The notes beneath the pieces were generated by a model that did no database searches, was not told where the DNA came from, and saw only the letters and a program-made list of their open reading frames with translations. This document shows, piece by piece, positions 14,458 to 19,545 of a stretch of 19,545 bases of DNA (its first letter is position 1; each line of letters starts with the position of its first letter). The stretch comes from Candidatus Gastranaerophilales bacterium (lineage in GTDB: Bacteria; Cyanobacteriota; Vampirovibrionia; Gastranaerophilales; Gastranaerophilaceae). The position numbers and the translations under genes were made by a program. The stretch is from the NCBI GenBank assembly GCA_944323945.1, contig CALUUL010000033.1, positions 1 through 19,545 on the forward strand, read 5' to 3'.

Positions 14458-15021
14458 ATGGAATTTGTTCAACCAATTCGAGATATTAAACAGATTGAAA
14501 CTATTAAGAAACTGCTTAAACAACAAAGTATGAGAGATTATTGCTTATTCGTTCTCGGTATCAATTCAGGATTAAGGATTAGTGATTTACTGAAACTCAG
14601 AATATCCGATGTCAGCGAAAAAGGTAAAGTCAAGGATAGGATAAGATTAAGAGAGAAGAAAACAAATAAATTTAAAGATTTTCCAATATCAGAAAATGTT
14701 AAAAAAGCGATAAAAGAGTATTTACAGACAAGAACAATAGACGAAAATGAGCCTTTATTCATATCAAGAAAGAATAAGGGCTTTTTAATGCGACAAAGAG
14801 CCTACTGGATTTTAAACGAAGCAGCAAGGTCAATAGGGATTAAAGAAAAAATTGGTACGCATACATTAAGAAAAACATTCGGATATCAGGCATACAAAAA
14901 CGGATATGATATAGAAATAATCCAAAAACTTTTTAACCACTCCTCACCTAGCATAACACTACGTTATATCGGAATCACTCAAGATAATCTTGATGATGTG
15001 TACTTGAGTTTAGATTTATAA
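14458..15021 (+). CDS. Minimal tyrosine recombinase (catalytic domain only)
   Basis: 187 aa, about half the length of ordinary integrases. It lacks an arm-binding domain and nearly all of the core-binding domain. The catalytic signature is complete: R near 40 in NSGLRISD, a lysine in REKKTNK (about 68), H-x-x-R in HTLRKTFGYQ (about 136-139), H near 160 (LFNHSS) and Tyr in TLRYIG (about 170). Such short XerC-like proteins occur in phages and plasmids and may resolve multimers or invert DNA. AAGGAGG lies 7 nt before the ATG. It is transcribed toward, and stops 5 bp from, the end of the 84-aa gene. Its partner site is not obvious in the window. Confidence 0.85.
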   Translation: MEFVQPIRDIKQIETIKKLLKQQSMRDYCLFVLGINSGLRISDLLKLRISDVSEKGKVKDRIRLREKKTNKFKDFPISENVKKAIKEYLQTRTIDENEPLFISRKNKGFLMRQRAYWILNEAARSIGIKEKIGTHTLRKTFGYQAYKNGYDIEIIQKLFNHSSPSITLRYIGITQDNLDDVYLSLDL

Positions 15022-15026
15022 TTTAT

Positions 15027-15281
15027 TTATGATTTGTCATAATATTCAACATGTCTTACATCATAAAGGTTAAATTGAAATTCAAAATAGAACAGATTGA
15101 TGTAGATAGCAAAACCTTTATGGTCTCTATCACTTGGTCTGTAATCAAAATTCAACTTGATTAAAAATTCTTCTTTTTTAGCAAATACAATTTCAAGAGT
15201 TTTATATTTTGTAAGTACCAAAGCAATTACAAACATTGAAAGAGGTTTCATATTATAGAATTTTAGTCTTTTCCTTTTCAT
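15027..15281 (-). CDS. Unrecognised 84-aa protein
   Basis: 84 aa from the ATG at 15281, which has AAAGGAGG 6 nt upstream and overlaps the stop of the WG-repeat gene by four bases (ATGA), so translation is coupled. The sequence begins very basic (MKRKRLKFYNMK), has a short hydrophobic helix at 13-24 (LSMFVIALVLTK), which may be buried rather than membrane-spanning, and continues as alternating aromatic strands (AIYINLFYFEFQFNLYDV). It looks like a small beta-rich protein of the type seen in phage and plasmid early regions. I do not recognise a family. Confidence 0.6.
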   Translation of the reverse strand: MKRKRLKFYNMKPLSMFVIALVLTKYKTLEIVFAKKEEFLIKLNFDYRPSDRDHKGFAIYINLFYFEFQFNLYDVRHVEYYDKS

Positions 15282-16456
15282 AAATTCGCCTCCTTTATTT
15301 CTAAGGGAGTGAAGTCGAGATTGAAAATACCGCATTTATTGTTGTATGTTACTATTAAATAACCCATTGATTCGATTATATAATCATAAATAAAATCTAT
15401 AACTGTATTTCCTTTTTTATCTACTATGCCGTATTTTTGATTTTGGCTAATTATAAACATCTCACCGTTGTTTAATGATTGCATTTCATAAGGTGCAACA
15501 AAACTGAATTTAAACGGCAGAATTTCATTACCGTTTTTATCAATTAAACCATGATTTCTTTCGGTTAAATCTTTATCTGCGAATGCGTAATTCCCGACAA
15601 AATCGTGAACATCTTTGTATTTAAAATCAATAACTGTATTCCCATATTTATCAATATAGCCCCAGTCCTCAAAATCTATTGTTGCACCGATAATATCGCT
15701 ATCGGCATCAGGATTTTTAATAAACTTAAATTTTGTGTCACAAACTTTATTATTACTAAAGTCAAAAATTAAATTTTCATTGTGCGTAAATTTGTCATAA
15801 GATTTTATAAAAGTCTCGTCACTTAAAGCTCTCATTTGGCAACAGTTTTCAAAAGGTATAACAATATTATTATTGATATCTATAATGCCTGAATTTGAAT
15901 AACCTTTTCTTGCGATTAAGTATTCAGTGTTTCCATTTTTGCAGGGTTTTAAGTCCTCGTACTCAAAAGGAATTATGACTTCTTCTTTTAAATTGATTAC
16001 ACCGCATTTATAGTTTAATTTTGCAATTAACAAAACTGGTTCCAAAGAAATTATTGTTAAATCATCATACTTAAAATCTAAAACAATATTTCCTTTTAAA
16101 TCTAATATTGCAGGCCGATGATATGTTGTTTTACCTTTCTTAAAAGGTTTATATACCATTAGATATTCATTGTAAAGATATGGCTCAACAGCATTATTAT
16201 TGTATTGTGGCTCTATGACTACATTAAAATTGCTATCAATTACACCTTCTTTATTGTTTTGATTTATTACTATCAAATTTGAATTAAAAAAACTCATCAA
16301 ATTGTCGCATTTAATCTTGTTCTTGGATAAAATACCGTCTGTATTCAATTTGTACAAATATTCACCTAATTTAACAAGCAAAGTTTTATCTTGTTCATTA
16401 AAGCTATAATCAATATTGCTGAATATAAAATTATTCTGAAATTTAGTTGTTCTCAT
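15278..16456 (-). CDS. WG-repeat protein
   Basis: 392 aa from an ATG at 16456, preceded by GGAG 6 nt upstream; an ATG at 16468 lies just before this site and has none of its own. From about residue 65 to the end are some eight imperfect repeats of about 35-45 residues with the pattern G-x-I-D-x-x-G-N-x-V-I-D/P-F-x-Y-D: examples are WGYIDKYGNTVIDFKYKDV, HGLIDKNGNEILPF and YGIVDKKGNTVIDFIYD. These are WG/KWG repeats (PF14903-type), beta-rich scaffolds that probably bind other proteins. No signal peptide is seen. It follows the methylase-like gene by 16 bp and is translationally coupled to the 84-aa gene, so the three form one operon. Confidence 0.88.
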   Translation of the reverse strand: MRTTKFQNNFIFSNIDYSFNEQDKTLLVKLGEYLYKLNTDGILSKNKIKCDNLMSFFNSNLIVINQNNKEGVIDSNFNVVIEPQYNNNAVEPYLYNEYLMVYKPFKKGKTTYHRPAILDLKGNIVLDFKYDDLTIISLEPVLLIAKLNYKCGVINLKEEVIIPFEYEDLKPCKNGNTEYLIARKGYSNSGIIDINNNIVIPFENCCQMRALSDETFIKSYDKFTHNENLIFDFSNNKVCDTKFKFIKNPDADSDIIGATIDFEDWGYIDKYGNTVIDFKYKDVHDFVGNYAFADKDLTERNHGLIDKNGNEILPFKFSFVAPYEMQSLNNGEMFIISQNQKYGIVDKKGNTVIDFIYDYIIESMGYLIVTYNNKCGIFNLDFTPLEIKEANL

Positions 16457-16472
16457 ACCTAACTCCATGTTG

Positions 16473-17216
16473 CTAATAATTGCATAAATGCTTAAATAAT
16501 ATCAACTGTGTGGATTTTTCAACTTTTGTTCTGTTCTCAATTATATCCTGCTTGTGTGTCATAACTTGTCGTAACTTGTATTCAAAATTACTCAAAAAGT
16601 AAAACGGTGTGTAGTAAACCTCAAAATATCTCATGGCTAGACTATCACCTCTTATTACTTTTGCAGGAATTCCGAGTAATGAAAGCTGAATATAAGTCAT
16701 TTTAAAGCAAATTTCATCAATATCAACGGCCTCAACAAATAACTGGTGTTGGTAATTATACCCCTTATCTTTCATAGTTTCTGCATAAGCAATTATCATA
16801 CCGCCGCTGCCACAACAAGGTTCAGATAGTGTTATAAAACCTTTTGTATTAATTTCGTTTTTTAGATCTATAAAATTTATTTCAGCCATCATTTTACTGA
16901 CATGATAAGGTGTAAAAAAATGCCCCTTATTTGAATTTCCTAAGTTTAACTCTGAAAATACCTGCCCTAAAAAGTCCTGATGTTTTTCTTCTAGCCCTGA
17001 AACTAAAAGAGCAAGCAGTTTTGAAAATTCTTCTGCTTGCTCTTTATTGTATTGACTTATTATGTATTTGTATCTTTGTTCAATATTAGGACTTCGGTAA
17101 AAGGGTTGTGCCAGTGAACATAATGCTAATGTTGTAAAGTCGTTGAATACTGTAGAAATACTCTTTGACCTATCCAAACTCTGTATTTTTGATGTAAATT
17201 GCCTTATATAATCCAT
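16473..17216 (-). CDS. HsdM-like N6-adenine methyltransferase fold protein lacking NPPY
   Basis: 247 aa. Residues 97-110 (KGHFFTPYHVSKMM) and 130-140 (LSEPCCGSGGM) are the HsdM-type entry segment and the SAM-binding motif I; VEAVDIDEICFKM follows as motif II. The catalytic motif IV, normally N/D-P-P-Y/F after GD, is replaced: GDSLAMRYFEVYYTPFYF. This pattern of a good SAM site with 'Y-T-P-x-Y' in place of NPPY is common in orphan methylase-like proteins of plasmids and integrative elements. It may bind SAM and DNA without methylating, or use an altered site. The ATG is the first codon after an in-frame TAA; AAAGGAG lies 13 nt upstream, longer than ideal. It heads the operon with the WG-repeat gene. 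Confidence 0.7.
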   Translation of the reverse strand: MDYIRQFTSKIQSLDRSKSISTVFNDFTTLALCSLAQPFYRSPNIEQRYKYIISQYNKEQAEEFSKLLALLVSGLEEKHQDFLGQVFSELNLGNSNKGHFFTPYHVSKMMAEINFIDLKNEINTKGFITLSEPCCGSGGMIIAYAETMKDKGYNYQHQLFVEAVDIDEICFKMTYIQLSLLGIPAKVIRGDSLAMRYFEVYYTPFYFLSNFEYKLRQVMTHKQDIIENRTKVEKSTQLILFKHLCNY

Positions 17217-17588
17217 TTATTTAACTTTGCTCCTTTCAGATTAAAGCTGATTAAATTTTCTTAATCATTTATATATATTTATATTTAGGAGTAATAAAAA
17301 GTTTAACCACGTTAATTCTGGAAGGTGTAAAACTTCCAAAATCCTTGAAAATTAGCTAAAACTCAATATTTTAACCCTTTTTATATATTTTTATATTAAT
17401 ATTAAAAGGTTTCGTGTAAACCGTTGATTTATAAGGATTTGCAGGATATAAACAAATTATAAAAATTACAGTTAATTACAAAAATATTACCCTCTAGATA
17501 TACATTATTGTTATATTTCAAGTCAATTTTCTAAAAATGTAATTTGGTAATAATAAAATTTATATAAATAAAAAATTTATGTTATATT
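17217..17588. promoter_or_regulatory. Divergent control region: methylase operon (-) and CoiA-like gene (+)
   Basis: No gene in this 372-bp AT-rich gap. Minus strand: TTGACT (17521-17526) and TATATC (17497-17502) with an 18-bp spacer form a promoter whose transcript would start near 17490 and carry a leader of about 270 nt. Within that leader are inverted arms TGGAAG/CTTCCA (17319-17338) and the TGTAAACCGTTG motif. Plus strand: TGTTATATT (17580-17588) is an extended -10 that would start the CoiA-like mRNA near 17595. Confidence 0.45.
17415..17426 (+). repeat. TGTAAACCGTTG motif, copy 3
   Basis: One mismatch to the copies at 10189-10200 and 14345-14356. Preceding GGTTT (17409-17413) makes a 5-bp inverted repeat with AAACC within the motif, so, as at 14346-14373, it sits inside a palindrome-like element. 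Confidence 0.35.
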
Positions 17589-17606
17589 ATGAAAAAGGAT
17601 TTTTGT

Positions 17607-18407
17607 ATGAAATATGCTATAGTAGACAACTTTAGACAAGAAGCAATGAAAGGTTTAAAAGGTATTTGTCCGATATGTGGTGAATTGGTTATAGCTAAAT
17701 GCGGTAAATTTAAAGTCAATCATTGGGCTCACAAAATAAAAGATAATTGTGACATATGGAAAGAAAGTGAGACGGAGTGGCATAGGAGATGGAAAAATTA
17801 TTATCCTGAAATGTATCAAGAGATAATATTCACAGATGAAAATTACTATAACCCTGAAAAACATATTGCAGATGTCTATACTAAAGCTCAATATGTAATA
17901 GAATTTCAACATTCTTATATTGATAATGAAGAAAGAATATCAAGAGAGAATTATTATACTAGGAACAATAAAAATATGCTATGGGTTGTCGATGGAACTC
18001 GATTAAAAACTGATTATAAAAGATTTGCTCATAGCGACTATATTTATCACAGTAAAATAAAAGGTTTATATTATACTCAGGCTCCTAATGAAGTATTTCC
18101 AAATGCTTGGTTAAATTCAAGTGTCCCAGTCGTTTTTGATTTTCTAGGCTTAGAAGATGAATGTAATGCAGATAAACAAAAAATACCGCTTTACTGTTTA
18201 TTAAATAGAAAAGTAGACGATTTAACAATATTTATTACAATATCAAGACCAAAATTTATTCATTACACAACTGAAGGGGGCTTATTGAATAAGCTTGCAT
18301 TAAAAAAAAGTGAGTTTGTTCAAAATTATCTAGCAGAAAGATTAAAAAAAGAAAAAGAATACTATAAAAGATTTAAATTTTATCATTTTGACACAATTTA
18401 TTTTTGA
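17607..18407 (+). CDS. CoiA-like nuclease family protein with zinc-ribbon start
   Basis: 266 aa from the ATG at 17607. Residues 21-50 hold CPIC, then CGKFKVNHWAHK and a further Cys, a zinc-binding start. Then ESETEWHRRWK (54-63), HIADV with D89, and YVIEFQHS with E99-x-Q101 follow. This is the CoiA/competence-like architecture (PF06054), a PD-(D/E)XK-related fold with E-x-Q in place of E-x-K. CoiA is needed for recombination of incoming DNA in competent bacteria; distant relatives like this occur in mobile elements and may act on DNA ends. An ATG at 17589 precedes the predicted transcript start, and AAAGG lies 8 nt before 17607, so the shorter start is chosen. It is a single-gene unit. Confidence 0.75.
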   Translation: MKYAIVDNFRQEAMKGLKGICPICGELVIAKCGKFKVNHWAHKIKDNCDIWKESETEWHRRWKNYYPEMYQEIIFTDENYYNPEKHIADVYTKAQYVIEFQHSYIDNEERISRENYYTRNNKNMLWVVDGTRLKTDYKRFAHSDYIYHSKIKGLYYTQAPNEVFPNAWLNSSVPVVFDFLGLEDECNADKQKIPLYCLLNRKVDDLTIFITISRPKFIHYTTEGGLLNKLALKKSEFVQNYLAERLKKEKEYYKRFKFYHFDTIYF

Positions 18408-18456
18408 TAAATAAATGTAATTATTTTAAAATTTTAAACTATTCAACTTTGGGGGT

Positions 18457-18487
18457 TGAAATATTGTACCAATTTTGGTACAATATA
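18457..18487 (+). promoter_or_regulatory. Antitoxin promoter with 26-bp palindromic operator
   Basis: TTGAAA (18457-18462) and TACAAT (18480-18485) with a 17-bp spacer form a strong promoter. ATATTGTACCAA (18462-18473) and TTGGTACAATAT (18476-18487) are perfect 12-bp arms around a TT centre and cover the spacer and -10. This is the classic layout for autorepression by the HTH antitoxin encoded 24 bp downstream. Confidence 0.8.
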
Positions 18488-18511
18488 GATATAAGAAAAG
18501 GATAATTAAAA

Positions 18512-18796
18512 ATGATTGATAAAAAACATATAGGCTCTAGTTTTGACAGTTTTCTTGAAGAAGAAGATATGCTTCAAGAATCAGAAGCTATTGCAATAAA
18601 AAGGGTTATTGCTTACGCATTAGAACAAAAAATGCTTGAAGATAACATTTCCGTAAATCGTTTAGCAAAAGAACTGGAAACATCAAGAACAGCTATTTGT
18701 CGCATTCTTGACCCTAATAATACTTCGATTACGTTGAACACAATCGAAAAAGTCGCCAAATACTTAGGTAAAAGAATTATTTTATCTTTTGCATAG
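18512..18796 (+). CDS. XRE-family HTH antitoxin (HigA-like)
   Basis: 94 aa. The first 20 residues (IGSSFDSFLEEEDMLQES) match the standard N-terminus of HigA-type antitoxins that pair with Gp49/HigB toxins, and 45-90 is the helix-turn-helix (SVNRLAKELETSRTAICRILDPNN then ITLNTIEKVAKYLGKRI). It should neutralise the toxin encoded at 18782-19138 and repress its own promoter through the 26-bp palindrome. AAAGG lies about 9 nt before the ATG. Its 3' end overlaps that of the convergent toxin gene by 15 bp, where tandem organisation would be usual. Confidence 0.85.
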   Translation: MIDKKHIGSSFDSFLEEEDMLQESEAIAIKRVIAYALEQKMLEDNISVNRLAKELETSRTAICRILDPNNTSITLNTIEKVAKYLGKRIILSFA

Positions 18797-19138
18797 CTCT
18801 TTATAGCGTTTAATTGCGACATCTAGTTCTTTTTTAGGAGTTTCTTGTGTTTTTTTGATAAATGCGTGTAATAAGACCATTGTATTATCTTCAACATAAA
18901 ATATAACTCGTGCGATTCCATTTGAAATATTACAACGGACTTCTTCTAAACCACCAGTACCATGAAGAACACGAGTTAGCGGCATTCCAATAGGATAACC
19001 GTATTGGACAGTTTTAATATCAAATCCAATTGTTCGCATATCCTCTCTAGGTAAACTTTTTAGCCATTCTCTGACAGGTTCATTTCCTGAACTTGTTTTG
19101 TAAAAATATACTTCCAATGCCTCTGTTCGCTTTGCCAT
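18782..19138 (-). CDS. RelE/HigB-type toxin (Gp49-like)
   Basis: 118 aa. Residues 17-30 (GNEPVREWLKSLP), LEEVRCNI (about 65-72), RVIFYVEDNTMVLLHAF and KKTQETPKKELDVAIKR are the ordered motifs of the phage-derived Gp49-like/HigB family (PF05973), ribosome-dependent mRNA interferases. The strands and basic C-terminal helix expected for RNA binding are intact, so it looks active. It is on the opposite strand to its antitoxin, with tail-to-tail overlap of 15 bp. An extended -10 (TGCTATAAT) sits 6 nt before the ATG with no ribosome site, so its mRNA should be leaderless and poorly translated. Confidence 0.88.
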   Translation of the reverse strand: MAKRTEALEVYFYKTSSGNEPVREWLKSLPREDMRTIGFDIKTVQYGYPIGMPLTRVLHGTGGLEEVRCNISNGIARVIFYVEDNTMVLLHAFIKKTQETPKKELDVAIKRYKELCKR

Positions 19139-19153
19139 GTACCAATTATAGCA
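19138..19153 (-). promoter_or_regulatory. Toxin promoter carrying an antitoxin operator half-site
   Basis: TGCTATAAT (19153-19145, minus strand) is an extended -10; transcription would begin at or next to the ATG at 19138. On the plus strand TGTACCAATT (19138-19147) is identical to 10 bp of the antitoxin operator arm (18466-18475), placing a half-site over the -10 and start. No good -35 is seen. Confidence 0.6.
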
Positions 19154-19193
19154 TAAAACATTTATTGAACTGTAAATTAATATATTGACAATT

Positions 19194-19213
19194 TTGTCAC
19201 CAAAATGTCACTG
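19194..19213 (+). repeat. Doubled TGTCACC motif, candidate integrase arm site (right copy)
   Basis: TTGTCACCAAAATGTCACTG matches 3448-3467 at 17 of 20 positions in the same direction and ends 129 bp before the tRNA remnant, the usual distance of an arm site from the crossover core. Confidence 0.55.
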
Positions 19214-19247
19214 TAAAATTCATAAATAGTGTTTAAAAACAATTAAA

Positions 19248-19313
19248 AATGTGAAATAAAAACAGCGAAAAGTGCTATTATATCATTATTTTAGTTTCAT
19301 CAAATTTCACATT
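19248..19313. repeat. 10-bp inverted repeat next to the attachment site
   Basis: AATGTGAAAT (19248-19257) and ATTTCACATT (19304-19313) are perfect inverted arms 46 bp apart, between the arm-like site and the tRNA remnant. This spacing suits binding sites for excisionase or an accessory bending protein; function is inference. Confidence 0.4.
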
Positions 19314-19342
19314 GTATCATTTAAAATATTCTACTTTAGCCC

Positions 19343-19387
19343 CTCATAACCCGAAGGTCGTTGGTTCAAATCCAGCTCCCGCAACCA
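19343..19387 (+). other. attR: 3' half of tRNA-fMet (CAT anticodon)
   Basis: Starts at the anticodon loop (CTCATAA, 19343-19349, CAT at 19345-19347), continues through the 3' anticodon stem and variable loop, the T arm (GTTGG, TTCAAAT, CCAGC) and the acceptor strand TCCCGCA with A and an encoded CCA. Position 72 is A, the initiator-tRNA mark of a C1-A72 mismatch. The upstream sequence cannot pair with it, so the 5' half is missing. Crossover in an anticodon loop is typical of tyrosine integrases. Confidence 0.9.
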
Positions 19388-19391
19388 TTTT

Positions 19392-19417
19392 AAGACTCTC
19401 GCAAGAGAGTCTTTTTT
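19392..19417 (+). terminator. Rho-independent terminator of the tRNA locus
   Basis: AAGACTCTC (19392-19400), a GCAA loop and GAGAGTCTT (19405-19413) make a perfect 9-bp stem followed by T residues. It begins 5 nt after the CCA and would be the original host tRNA-fMet terminator, supporting this as the host side of the junction. Confidence 0.9.
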
Positions 19418-19545
19418 AATACAGAGCTTCCTTATACAGGCTCAAACAAATCGTGTAATAAAGTGAGCTGCCATTGAACAGACATTGTCGGAATTTGATT
19501 TTTTTGAACCAATAGGGCTGTGTTTCAAATATATCTTGATTTTTT
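19418..19545. other. Probable host chromosome flank, no gene recognised
   Basis: 128 bp beyond the tRNA terminator. A minus-strand frame is open from the right edge to a stop at 19416-19418, but it is short and its translation is not recognised. Nothing else is seen. Confidence 0.5.

Larger units (their letters stand above)
1..19387. mobile_element. Integrated element at tRNA-fMet (right end; left end outside window)
   Basis: The right limit is seen directly: a 45-nt 3' tRNA-fMet copy at 19343-19387 with no 5' half, followed by a hairpin terminator. Tyrosine integrases that use tRNA genes leave an intact tRNA at one junction and a 3' copy at the other. Since the remnant reads on the plus strand, the intact gene should lie left of the window. 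Inside are integrase, excisionase, prim-pol, helicase, several HTH regulators, nucleases and toxin-antitoxin genes. No structural virion genes and no conjugation genes are visible here, so a phage satellite, integrative plasmid or partial ICE are all possible. Extending the element to base 1 is inference, because no left att copy was found. Confidence 0.65.

Noticed and set aside
15282..15335. A longer start for the 84-aa protein at 15335
   Set aside because: The ATG at 15281 has a strong AAAGGAGG site and a four-base coupling with the upstream stop, so the longer form is unlikely.
16473..17216. Functional methylase partner for the nuclease at 13149-13931
   Set aside because: It lies 2.5 kb away in another operon and lacks the catalytic NPPY motif.
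19343..19387. A functional tRNA-fMet gene
   Set aside because: The acceptor 5' strand, D arm and 5' anticodon stem are absent upstream; only the 3' half is present.
19416..19545. Minus-strand open frame at the right edge
   Set aside because: About 43 codons, unrecognised, no conserved motif and no visible start.

Overview
The window is an AT-rich stretch of bacterial accessory DNA, most of it one integrated mobile element. A 45-nt copy of the 3' half of an initiator tRNA-fMet gene (19343-19387), cut at the anticodon loop and followed by an intact Rho-independent terminator, marks the right junction (an attR-like site) with the chromosome. The intact tRNA-fMet and the left junction should lie left of base 1. 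The host is not certain. The cyanobacteria-like sequence of an SMC hinge protein (11435-12064) and the low GC content suggest a non-photosynthetic cyanobacterial relative (Gastranaerophilales/Vampirovibrionia), with low-GC Firmicutes as the alternative. No core gene in the window settles this.

Layout from left to right. (1) 1-5769 looks like a defence cargo block: the first codons of a probable type I restriction (HsdR-like) protein, a single-chain SIR2-Argonaute protein with a PIWI domain that appears catalytically dead, and a divergently transcribed PD-(D/E)XK/NERD-like protein with a C-terminal SEC-C zinc motif. (2) 5770-9973 is the element backbone on the minus strand: tyrosine integrase, excisionase-type HTH, AAA+/SF3-like replication helicase and prim-pol primase, with translationally coupled starts. 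(3) 9974-10551 is a 578-bp AT-rich non-coding region with repeats and a 40-bp pure A/T run, a candidate replication origin. (4) 10552-13081, minus strand: a small LuxR-type HTH protein, an unknown protein, a stand-alone SMC hinge domain and a WYL regulator. (5) 13149-14274: a PD-(D/E)XK nuclease divergent from a restriction-controller (C protein)-like HTH, with a C-box-like operator between them. (6) 14458-17216: a 187-aa catalytic-domain-only tyrosine recombinase, then a minus-strand operon of an HsdM-like methylase lacking its NPPY motif, a WG-repeat protein and an 84-aa unknown. (7) 17607-19138: a CoiA-like nuclease and a toxin-antitoxin pair arranged tail to tail. (8) 19139-19545: the attachment region and flanking host DNA.

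The integrase and excisionase would move the element into and out of tRNA-fMet. Prim-pol and helicase suggest it can replicate after excision. The Argonaute, nucleases and toxin-antitoxin pair would act in defence or maintenance. A doubled TGTCACC motif occurs both about 130 bp from the attR remnant and between the Argonaute and SEC-C genes, and is a candidate integrase arm site. Points most worth a second look: the Argonaute/SEC-C divergent pair, the stand-alone SMC hinge, the C-protein/C-box system driving a nuclease with no obvious methylase, the convergent toxin-antitoxin pair sharing an operator half-site, and a 12-bp motif repeated in three intergenic regions.
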